From: Bacteroidales bacterium
GTDB taxonomy: Bacteria; Bacteroidota; Bacteroidia; Bacteroidales; JAADGE01
NCBI GenBank assembly: GCA_024762915.1
Contig: JANTGL010000210.1
Coordinates: 1-5,220 of the forward strand
DNA length: 5,220 nucleotides
Direction: 5' to 3'
A program made the position numbers and the translations under genes. Below, piece after piece: positions 1 through 5,220 of the stretch. The notes under the pieces were generated by a model that worked only from the letters and a program-made list of their open reading frames with translations, was not told the origin of the DNA and made no database searches. Each line of letters begins with the position of its first letter. Within the stretch, counting starts at the first letter, position 1.

Positions 1-324
1 CTTTTTCAAGTAATGATTGCATGGGTATTTTTTCGTGCCGAAAGTTTTCGGCAAGCTGTTGATATTATTAAATATATGCTTAATTTTAACTTTTCAATCG
101 ACTTTGATACGAACAAACCGTGGTTTATTAACGGTGTATTTTTTATAATTATCGGAATTTTAATCGAAACATATTATTTCTTTAATATTAAAAAATGGTC
201 ATATACTTTAAACATGAATTCTGTTTACAGAAAGTTTATAGAACCGGCATATTTTATTATTCTTATTGCAGCAATTATTTTTTTAAGAGGGAAAGGTCAG
301 GAATTTATCTATTTTCAATTTTAA
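1..324 (+). CDS. MBOAT family O-acyltransferase, AlgI-like (3' part only)
   Basis: This is the C-terminal end of a membrane-bound O-acyltransferase; the frame is open at the left edge, so the true start lies outside. Of about 107 visible residues, the first read LFQVMIAWVFFRAESF. The W-x-FFRA motif followed by a short amphipathic stretch is characteristic of the AlgI/PatA/DltB-like branch. Two hydrophobic helices follow, at about visible residues 42-60 and 82-96. The protein ends in FIYFQF, a common end for this branch. The catalytic His of MBOAT enzymes would be upstream and cannot be checked. Family members move acyl groups (often acetyl) across the inner membrane for glycan O-acylation. 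The next gene starts 6 bases after the stop and encodes an SGNH-like protein, the usual partner type (compare AlgI with AlgJ/AlgX, PatA with PatB). The ATG at 13 is an internal Met and not the start. The family call is firm; the substrate is unknown. Confidence 0.9.
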   Translation, partial: LFQVMIAWVFFRAESFRQAVDIIKYMLNFNFSIDFDTNKPWFINGVFFIIIGILIETYYFFNIKKWSYTLNMNSVYRKFIEPAYFIILIAAIIFLRGKGQEFIYFQF

Positions 325-330
325 AATTTT

Positions 331-1671
331 ATGTTTAACAAAAAAGTCATATTAACTTTACTTTTATCATTAGTAGTTTTAGCTATAATTGCTTTTATTA
401 CAAATAATAAAATGGATGATGAAAATTACAAAGCCCTTTTTGTTCATAAAGTTTTCACAAAACAAAAATATGACATTATTATTGCCGGAGATTCTCGAAT
501 TTACAGAGGAATATCTGCTGAAATTATCGGTGATAAACTGCACTTAAGCGCATTAAATTTGGGATTTTCATCCGGAGGACACAGCAAACTGTTATTTGAT
601 CTGATTGATAAACATTTAAACAACAACAGCCCGAATAAAATTATAATTCTCGGGATAACTCCTGCATCTTTAACCGACAGAGCAGCAGAAAACGGACATA
701 TTAAAAGAATTCTTAACAGAAAAAAAGAAGAAGTTCTGGAATATGAATATTTATTTCCGATTAAATTATTTTTTGCTCCCACAACACCCTATCGGATTAG
801 GAAAAAACTGCGTAACAAACCTTCTAATGATTACAGACAAGAGTTTCATACAGATGACGGATGGATTGCTTCTTGGTATGACAGTCCGATACCATACCGT
901 GCATTAAAAAGTTATAAAGATAAGTTCATCAAAATGAAACCGGAGAATGAAATAATACAAGCTTTATATAAAAAAGTGAGTGAATGGAAATCAAAAGGAA
1001 TTAAAGTATACGGTTTTTTCGTTCCGTCTTCTAAAAATATGAATGAATTGGAAAAAGTTGTAGCAGATTTTAATTCTGATAAATTTTTAAAAGGTTTTCT
1101 GAATGCAGGCGGTTATTGGATAAATATTGAAAATCAATATTCAAGTTTTGACGGAAGTCATCTTGAAAAAGAAAGTGCGATACGTCTTTCAAAAGAAATT
1201 GCACAAAAAATTTCAAATAAAAACATTATCAGAAATTATCAACCGAATATAAAAATAAATGACATTTACGATATCAAAGATTTTAAATACAAAAAAGATA
1301 TCAAATTAACACCTGATTCTGCTGCTTTAAAACTTTTTAACAATAACAACTCAAAACCCTATAATACAATTATATACAAAGATGTTCTTTCTGAAGCAAA
1401 ATCAAAAAACATATCGAAAATTTCAATTGAAGCAGTAATAGCATATCCCGAAGCCGAGACACAAACCATTTTCGGGTGTAAAGTGAATACTAAAAAAACA
1501 GAAATTAAGACTAATTACAGCACAATTTCGGGGGAACCATGCAAATTATTCTTAGACTATAAATTACCCGAAAATTATAATAAAACAGATACTTTGAAAG
1601 TATACATAAACAATGAAGAAAATTCAAAATTCTATCTTGACAGTTTAAAAATTTGGTATATTTCAAACTGA
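331..1671 (+). CDS. Membrane-anchored SGNH-hydrolase-like protein with C-terminal beta-rich domain; probable partner of the MBOAT
   Basis: The protein has 446 residues. Residues 5-24 form one hydrophobic helix after a short basic N-terminus (MFNKKV), so it is probably anchored in the inner membrane facing the periplasm. SGNH block I is seen as AGDSR (candidate nucleophile S55). A Gly-rich block II candidate is LNLGFSSGG (76-84). Block V is FDGSHL, giving the D274-x-x-H277 pair. Block III would normally be G-x-N; the matching place reads LGITPASL (from 107), so the Asn is not obvious. Residues 125-200 form an insert with a DDGW motif (175-178). After a Lys/Asn-rich linker (about 298-340) comes a probable beta-sandwich domain (about 345-446) ending in LKVYINN...FYLDSLKIWYI. 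It holds the protein's only two cysteines, C383 and C404, a possible disulfide. In related pairs the SGNH partner completes acyl transfer to a periplasmic glycan; that role here rests on position next to the MBOAT gene. The ATG at 331 is chosen because the next Met (28) would remove the anchor. Confidence 0.8.
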   Translation: MFNKKVILTLLLSLVVLAIIAFITNNKMDDENYKALFVHKVFTKQKYDIIIAGDSRIYRGISAEIIGDKLHLSALNLGFSSGGHSKLLFDLIDKHLNNNSPNKIIILGITPASLTDRAAENGHIKRILNRKKEEVLEYEYLFPIKLFFAPTTPYRIRKKLRNKPSNDYRQEFHTDDGWIASWYDSPIPYRALKSYKDKFIKMKPENEIIQALYKKVSEWKSKGIKVYGFFVPSSKNMNELEKVVADFNSDKFLKGFLNAGGYWINIENQYSSFDGSHLEKESAIRLSKEIAQKISNKNIIRNYQPNIKINDIYDIKDFKYKKDIKLTPDSAALKLFNNNNSKPYNTIIYKDVLSEAKSKNISKISIEAVIAYPEAETQTIFGCKVNTKKTEIKTNYSTISGEPCKLFLDYKLPENYNKTDTLKVYINNEENSKFYLDSLKIWYISN

Positions 1672-1680
1672 AATAATGAA

Positions 1681-1695
1681 TAAAGTTTAACTTTA
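1681..1695. repeat. Perfect 7-bp inverted repeat with 1-base centre in the gap before the glycosyltransferase gene
   Basis: TAAAGTT and AACTTTA flank a single T, all within the 30-base gap between the SGNH gene stop (1669-1671) and the glycosyltransferase ATG (1702). The symmetry is exact. With only one centre base it cannot form a useful RNA hairpin, so a protein-binding site would be the only likely role. In DNA this AT-rich, a 7-bp palindrome of this kind is expected by chance somewhere in 5 kb, so function is unproven. Confidence 0.3.
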
Positions 1696-1701
1696 CAACA
1701 A

Positions 1702-2610
1702 ATGAAATTAAGCATCGTCATACCTGCATATAATGAAGAAAAAAATATAAAACTTATTTATAAACAAATTATTTCTGCCCTTGAGAATTTTGAATTTGAA
1801 TGTATTTTTGTAGATGACGGCAGTAAAGACAACACTTTTGAAGAAATAAAAATCCTCTCGGAAAAAGATAAAAGAATAAAAGGTATTTCATTTTCAAGAA
1901 ATTTCGGACATCAAACAGCATTGTTAGCCGGCTTAAAAGAATCGAAAAATGATATTATTATTACAATGGATGCCGACGGACAACATCCGCCTGCCGTTAT
2001 TCCGGAACTCATAAAAGAATACAAAAGAGGATTTGACATTGTAAATACACAACGAATTTCTACTGCTGATGCCTCCTTTTTTAAAAAAATTACTTCCAAA
2101 TGGTATTATAAAATTATAAATACTTTAACGGACATAAAAATAGAATCCGCCTCATCGGATTTCAGATTGATGACACGAAAAACCGTTGATGCATTTTTAC
2201 AAATTGATGAAAAAGACCGATTTACAAGAGGATTAATAAAATGGATCGGGTTCAATCAATCGATTATTAATTTTAAAGCACCCGAACGAATGACGGGAAA
2301 ATCAAAATATACATTTAAAAAAATGTTTCGTTTTGCAATTGACGGTATTACTTCATTCTCAAGTAAACCGCTAAAATTCAGTATAATTACGGGTATATTA
2401 TCCATTTTAGTCGGTTTTATATACTCTATTTATATACTTATTATGTATTTTCTGGGAAATACAACACCCGGGTGGGCATCAATGATGTTAGTCATTCTAA
2501 TTTTGGGCGGATTTCAACTATTAAGTATCGGTATTATAGGAGAATATATTGCAAGAATTTTTAACGAAGCAAAGAACAGGCCGCATTATTTCATTAAAGA
2601 AAAATGCTAA
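1702..2610 (+). CDS. Family 2 glycosyltransferase of the GtrB/DPM1 type (polyprenyl-phosphate glycosyltransferase)
   Basis: The 302-residue product has the full length and motif order of bacterial polyprenyl-phosphate hexosyltransferases (GtrB, ArnC-like, DPM1-like). A GT-A catalytic domain covers residues 1 to about 215: SIVIPAYNEE (4-13), nucleotide-binding FVDDGS (36-41), SRNFGH (65-70), the metal-binding D90-A-D92 within DADGQHPP, and SSDFRL (151-156). The acceptor-side motif R196-x-x-GKSKY is followed by the amphipathic stretch FRFAIDGITSFSSKPL. Two membrane helices follow at about 225-250 and 259-283, then the family's typical GEYIARIFNEAKNRPHYFI end. The known reaction transfers a sugar from UDP-, GDP- or dTDP-sugar to undecaprenyl phosphate at the cytoplasmic face, making a donor for periplasmic GT-C enzymes. 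Which sugar cannot be read from sequence. The gene begins 30 bases after the SGNH gene and is probably co-transcribed. No GtrA-like flippase is seen nearby. The ATG at 1702 places the first beta strand right at the N-terminus, as usual. Confidence 0.92.
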   Translation: MKLSIVIPAYNEEKNIKLIYKQIISALENFEFECIFVDDGSKDNTFEEIKILSEKDKRIKGISFSRNFGHQTALLAGLKESKNDIIITMDADGQHPPAVIPELIKEYKRGFDIVNTQRISTADASFFKKITSKWYYKIINTLTDIKIESASSDFRLMTRKTVDAFLQIDEKDRFTRGLIKWIGFNQSIINFKAPERMTGKSKYTFKKMFRFAIDGITSFSSKPLKFSIITGILSILVGFIYSIYILIMYFLGNTTPGWASMMLVILILGGFQLLSIGIIGEYIARIFNEAKNRPHYFIKEKC

Positions 2611-2618
2611 ACTTATTT

Positions 2619-4232
2619 TTAATTTATCAGATACGGTTTACGAGTTTCTCGATTATATTTAATATTCTTCATTTTATAAACAATTGTTTTGCCCTTAAAC
2701 AGTAAGCTGTCAACAGGTTTTCCGAAATTTTCTTTAATTTTATATTTATCAAACTTTTTTAAAAGAATAAAATTAAAAATCGGTTTATTATACTTCCCTT
2801 TATCATAATCAAAATACCAATTTTTATTCATCACATGATACCACGGATTTAATTGTTCATCAATTACCGTATAGACCCTTAGATTTTTTTCGGAAAACAT
2901 CATTGTATATTTTGCATCCCAATAATCTGCTAATCCGTATTTTAAATTATTTTCTTCGGCAAAATTATCAATTTGTTTCACTTTTTCGGGATAATATTGC
3001 ATCACATCCTGAACTTTCTTAAAAACATCTTTATTATTAAAATCTTTTAATAAGATTCCGATATATAGAAAAAATAACACACCCGAAAAAATATTGATAT
3101 TTTTAACTCTGCCTTTAAAAAAAATAAAAATAAAAAATACTAAATTAAAAACACTCAAATAAAATGAAAAAATATTATATCGCAAATGTGCTTCTCCCAG
3201 ATAATAACCGTTTAAAGCAGGTGAAAACAAACTTATGACAATCGAAAAAAACATTAAAGTAAGAAAGATAACTTCAATTTGTTTCTCTTTATCCGTATTT
3301 CCGTTTAATTTAAGTTTTTTATAAAACCGAACAGCTAAAATAGGAAGCATAACTATATTAAATACGGCAATTATTGATATCAAACCTTGTAATCTCAGAT
3401 CCCTTATGTAATTATAGTGTTGTGTAAAAAGTTTTTTCAGAGAAAAAATAATATTATCGAAATTCATATATTTTTGATCCAAACCGATGCAATGAAAAAC
3501 AGGATTAATCTTTGTGAATTTAAAAACATACAAAGCAACAATACTTGCTGCAATTGTAACGATACCTGCAATCCTTAATTGTTTTTTATTAATAAAGAAA
3601 AAATTACCGATAAAAACAATTGCAACCGGCAATGAAAACATAACGAGAAATAATCTGTCATTATATGTTCCTATAAAACTTATTAAGGCAATTAAGTAAA
3701 TATAAAGCATTTTTCTTGTCCGAAGAAATTTAAAGAAGAATATAAATGCCGTTAACACATTAATAAACATTCCCGTATGGAAAGAATGGCTGAAAATAAA
3801 ATACGTATATAAAAAGTTATGTGAAATTAATGTAACCAATAAAAAAATCGGAAAAATTAAATTTAAAAAGCTTAAATACTCAAATTTGATTTTTGGAATA
3901 ATCGTTTTTAACAATATGTTTAATAAAATTAATATAAGGAAATATTGAATAAAACTAAAAACTAAGTAGGCCGTTCTGAAATCAGAGAATAATGTATTAA
4001 TTATAAAATACAAAAACATATCCGGAAAAAAATTCGGTGCGGCATTTAAATACCAACCGCTAAAACCGGTTCCGTCAACAAACAAATCTTTATAAATCGA
4101 AGCTAAGTATAAAGTATCCGAATTAAAAAATATTCTGAAACTTTCCGTATTAAAAGATGCAAAAACCGATGCAACCAACAATAAATTCAGCAACCATGAA
4201 ATTCCGTAAATTATATATTTTATTTTTTTCAT
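2619..4232 (-). CDS. Polytopic membrane protein with soluble C-terminal tail; possible GT-C-type glycosyltransferase
   Basis: This 537-residue protein does not match a family I can name. A signal-anchor-like helix (about 8-27) follows a basic start (MKKIKY). A loop comes next with NSDTLYLASIYKDLF (N38, D40) and NFFPDMF (P70, D71). About ten further helices lie between 72 and 397, interrupted by a polar loop at about 239-281. Residues 398-537 form a hydrophilic, aromatic-rich tail containing YGLADYWDAKY and NPWYHVMNKNWYF. Other likely conserved spots are SHSFHTG (148-154) and TYNDR (189-193). An acidic residue in the first external loop, many helices and a soluble C-terminal domain is the general plan of GT-C glycosyltransferases, which use polyprenyl-linked sugars in the periplasm. 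This would fit the GtrB-like gene with which it converges, 8 bases stop to stop. That role is inference; a non-enzymatic membrane protein is possible. A candidate promoter lies just upstream. It starts with ATG at 4232-4230, the first in-frame Met that keeps the whole first helix. Confidence 0.8.
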   Translation of the reverse strand: MKKIKYIIYGISWLLNLLLVASVFASFNTESFRIFFNSDTLYLASIYKDLFVDGTGFSGWYLNAAPNFFPDMFLYFIINTLFSDFRTAYLVFSFIQYFLILILLNILLKTIIPKIKFEYLSFLNLIFPIFLLVTLISHNFLYTYFIFSHSFHTGMFINVLTAFIFFFKFLRTRKMLYIYLIALISFIGTYNDRLFLVMFSLPVAIVFIGNFFFINKKQLRIAGIVTIAASIVALYVFKFTKINPVFHCIGLDQKYMNFDNIIFSLKKLFTQHYNYIRDLRLQGLISIIAVFNIVMLPILAVRFYKKLKLNGNTDKEKQIEVIFLTLMFFSIVISLFSPALNGYYLGEAHLRYNIFSFYLSVFNLVFFIFIFFKGRVKNINIFSGVLFFLYIGILLKDFNNKDVFKKVQDVMQYYPEKVKQIDNFAEENNLKYGLADYWDAKYTMMFSEKNLRVYTVIDEQLNPWYHVMNKNWYFDYDKGKYNKPIFNFILLKKFDKYKIKENFGKPVDSLLFKGKTIVYKMKNIKYNRETRKPYLIN

Positions 4233-4242
4233 TTCTTGCAGA

Positions 4243-4274
4243 CAAAAATAAAATTTTAAGTTTATAAATACAAT
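4243..4274 (-). promoter_or_regulatory. Candidate Bacteroidota-type promoter for the leftward membrane-protein gene
   Basis: Read on the - strand, TATTTTTG (complement of 4243-4250) matches the TAnnTTTG -7 consensus. ATTG (complement of 4271-4274) is a three-of-four match to the TTTG -33 element. The 20-base gap between them is within the usual 19-21. Transcription would begin only a few bases before the ATG at 4232, giving a very short leader. Matches of this quality also occur by chance in AT-rich DNA; position in a divergent gap supports it. Confidence 0.45.
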
Positions 4275-4288
4275 TCATTTCAGGTCTG

Positions 4289-4311
4289 TTAAAATTTCTT
4301 CATTATTTTAA
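4289..4311. repeat. 7-bp inverted repeat abutting the rightward -7 box
   Basis: TTAAAAT (4289-4295) and ATTTTAA (4305-4311) are exact reverse complements separated by 9 bases, so the two half-sites are centred 16 bases apart. The right arm touches the candidate -7 box TATCTTTG, where a repressor would be well placed. A further copy of ATTTTAA occurs at 4253-4259. The arms are pure A/T, so chance is a real explanation. Confidence 0.25.
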
Positions 4312-4319
4312 TATCTTTG
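4312..4319 (+). promoter_or_regulatory. Candidate Bacteroidota-type -7 box for the rightward membrane-protein gene
   Basis: TATCTTTG matches the TAnnTTTG -7 consensus exactly and lies 27 bases before the GTG start at 4347, giving a predicted leader of about 20 bases. No good TTTG -33 element sits at the expected 19-21 base spacing; the nearest candidate, TCTG at 4285-4288, is 23 bases away. The promoter is therefore only half supported by sequence. Confidence 0.4.
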
Positions 4320-4346
4320 TCAAACTGAAAAACAAAATTCCAAACG

Positions 4347-5220
4347 GTGTTTTTAAAAAAAATAAAACCGAGCAAATACATTATCTTACTTTTTATTTTA
4401 GCAATCCCTTTTGTTAACTTTAATCATCATAAATACTCAAAAGGAGAAGGCGTAATTGTTTGGGACATAAAATCTTATTATGCCTATTTACCGGCAACTT
4501 TTATTTATCATGATTTATCTTTGGAGTTTATTCACACAAATAAAAATCTTGATTTCGGAAAATGGATTTGGCCGGTTAAAACACCGTCAGGAAAAGAAGC
4601 AATTTTAACTTCTTGCGGGCTTTCAATGCTTTACTCTCCTTTCTTTTTCACGGCTCACGAATATGCCAAATTAAGTTCTGAATATAATGCCGACGGCTAC
4701 AGTAAACCCTATCATGTTGCTCTCACTTTCAGTGCTTATATTTATTTTATTTTAGCACTTTTTATTCTCCGAAAGATTTTGCTCCGTTATTTTAAAGAAA
4801 AAACAACGGCTCTGACACTGTTTTTTATCGGTGCGGGAACAAATTTGTTCTATTATGTCACATATGAGGCACCCATGCCCCACTCTTACAACTTCTTTCT
4901 TATTGTATTATTTTTATGGTTGCTTATTAAATGGCATGAAAAGTTAAATATAAAAAATTCAATATTTTTGGGATTAATCGGCGGATTAATTGCCCTGGTC
5001 AGACCGACAAATATTATTATTCTGCTGCTTATTCCCCTTTACGGCGTAAATAACTTAAAAACATTAAAAGATAACCTTAATAAACTGTTAAAACATTGGT
5101 ATTTGATAATCATCATTGCCGTATCGTTTATCCTGATTTGGGTTCCGCAATTTGCCTACTGGTATTATGTTTCGGGAAAAATCTTTTATTTCTCCTACGG
5201 TGCAAAAGGTGCAAGTTTCT
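4347..5220 (+). CDS. Polytopic membrane protein, GT-C-like, probable glycosyltransferase (5' part; GTG start)
   Basis: The reading frame is open from 4329 to the right edge, giving 291 visible residues from a GTG at 4347. No in-frame ATG occurs until deep in the protein (SCGLSMLY), so GTG is the only sensible start; it yields VFLKKIKPSKYIILLFILA, a basic end then a signal-anchor helix (11-25). The long external loop (about 26-122) carries VIVWDIKSYYAYLPATF with D40, then TPSGKEA, LYSPFFFTAHEYAKL and DGYSKPYH. Helices follow at about 123-141, 155-171, 182-197, 206-218, 222-233 and 252-270. The segment EAPMPHSYNF (E174, H179) and the RPTN motif (R219-N222) look like conserved external-side and helix-end sites. 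I recognise this pattern from uncharacterised Bacteroidota membrane proteins that look like GT-C glycosyltransferases; the acidic residue after the first helix fits. The sugar and acceptor are unknown. The gene diverges from the leftward membrane-protein gene over a 114-base gap. Confidence 0.8.
   Translation, partial: MFLKKIKPSKYIILLFILAIPFVNFNHHKYSKGEGVIVWDIKSYYAYLPATFIYHDLSLEFIHTNKNLDFGKWIWPVKTPSGKEAILTSCGLSMLYSPFFFTAHEYAKLSSEYNADGYSKPYHVALTFSAYIYFILALFILRKILLRYFKEKTTALTLFFIGAGTNLFYYVTYEAPMPHSYNFFLIVLFLWLLIKWHEKLNIKNSIFLGLIGGLIALVRPTNIIILLLIPLYGVNNLKTLKDNLNKLLKHWYLIIIIAVSFILIWVPQFAYWYYVSGKIFYFSYGAKGASF

Noticed and set aside
501..782. Open frame of 93 codons on the - strand inside the SGNH gene
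   Set aside because: It lies wholly within a well-supported gene on the other strand, shows no domain or start-site signal, and has the composition of an antisense shadow.
1677..1691. ATG-led mini frame (MNKV, stop) between the SGNH and glycosyltransferase genes, as a leader peptide
   Set aside because: Four codons with no attenuator structure nearby; such frames are common by chance in AT-rich gaps.
1911..2099. Open frame of 62 codons on the - strand inside the glycosyltransferase gene
   Set aside because: It is antisense to the conserved catalytic motifs of the glycosyltransferase, which explain the sequence fully.
2641..2651. CGAG-TTT-CTCG hairpin just past the convergent stops, as a terminator for the + strand operon
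   Set aside because: The stem is only 4 bp, the following sequence is not a clean T-run, and the bases are explained as codons of the leftward gene's C-terminus.
3514..3699. Open frame of 61 codons on the + strand inside the leftward membrane-protein gene
   Set aside because: It is the complement of membrane-helix codons; no promoter or independent coding signal is seen.

Overview
The window is AT-rich (by eye roughly 30% GC). It looks like part of a cell-envelope or surface-polysaccharide locus from a Bacteroidota bacterium. The case for Bacteroidota rests on three things: A-rich start regions without clear Shine-Dalgarno sites, two candidate promoters with the TAnnTTTG -7 box typical of that phylum, and the look of the protein families. 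TGA and TAA both act as stops, so the genetic code is standard. No RNA gene, CRISPR array, insertion sequence or origin was seen.

Layout. Positions 1-1671 hold the 3' end of an AlgI-like MBOAT O-acyltransferase gene (cut by the left edge) and, 6 bases later, a membrane-anchored SGNH-hydrolase-like protein with an extra C-terminal beta-rich domain. Positions 1702-2610 encode a GtrB/DPM1-type family 2 glycosyltransferase with two C-terminal membrane helices. These three + strand genes are closely spaced and probably one transcript, whose promoter lies left of the window. A - strand gene (2619-4232) meets them tail to tail with 8 bases between the stops; it encodes a polytopic membrane protein with a soluble C-terminal tail. 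A 114-base divergent promoter region follows. From 4347 to the right edge, a + strand gene with a GTG start encodes a second polytopic membrane protein of GT-C-like appearance; it is cut by the right edge.

How the genes may work together (inference). The glycosyltransferase would charge undecaprenyl phosphate with a sugar on the cytoplasmic face. The two large membrane proteins resemble GT-C enzymes, which use such lipid-linked sugars on the periplasmic face. The MBOAT/SGNH pair would carry acyl groups across the membrane and place them on a periplasmic or surface glycan. Together this suggests glycan decoration by lateral sugars and O-acylation. No GtrA-type flippase is visible. The parts belong to known family types. 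The less described elements are the two GT-C-like proteins and the beta-rich domain fused to the SGNH protein.
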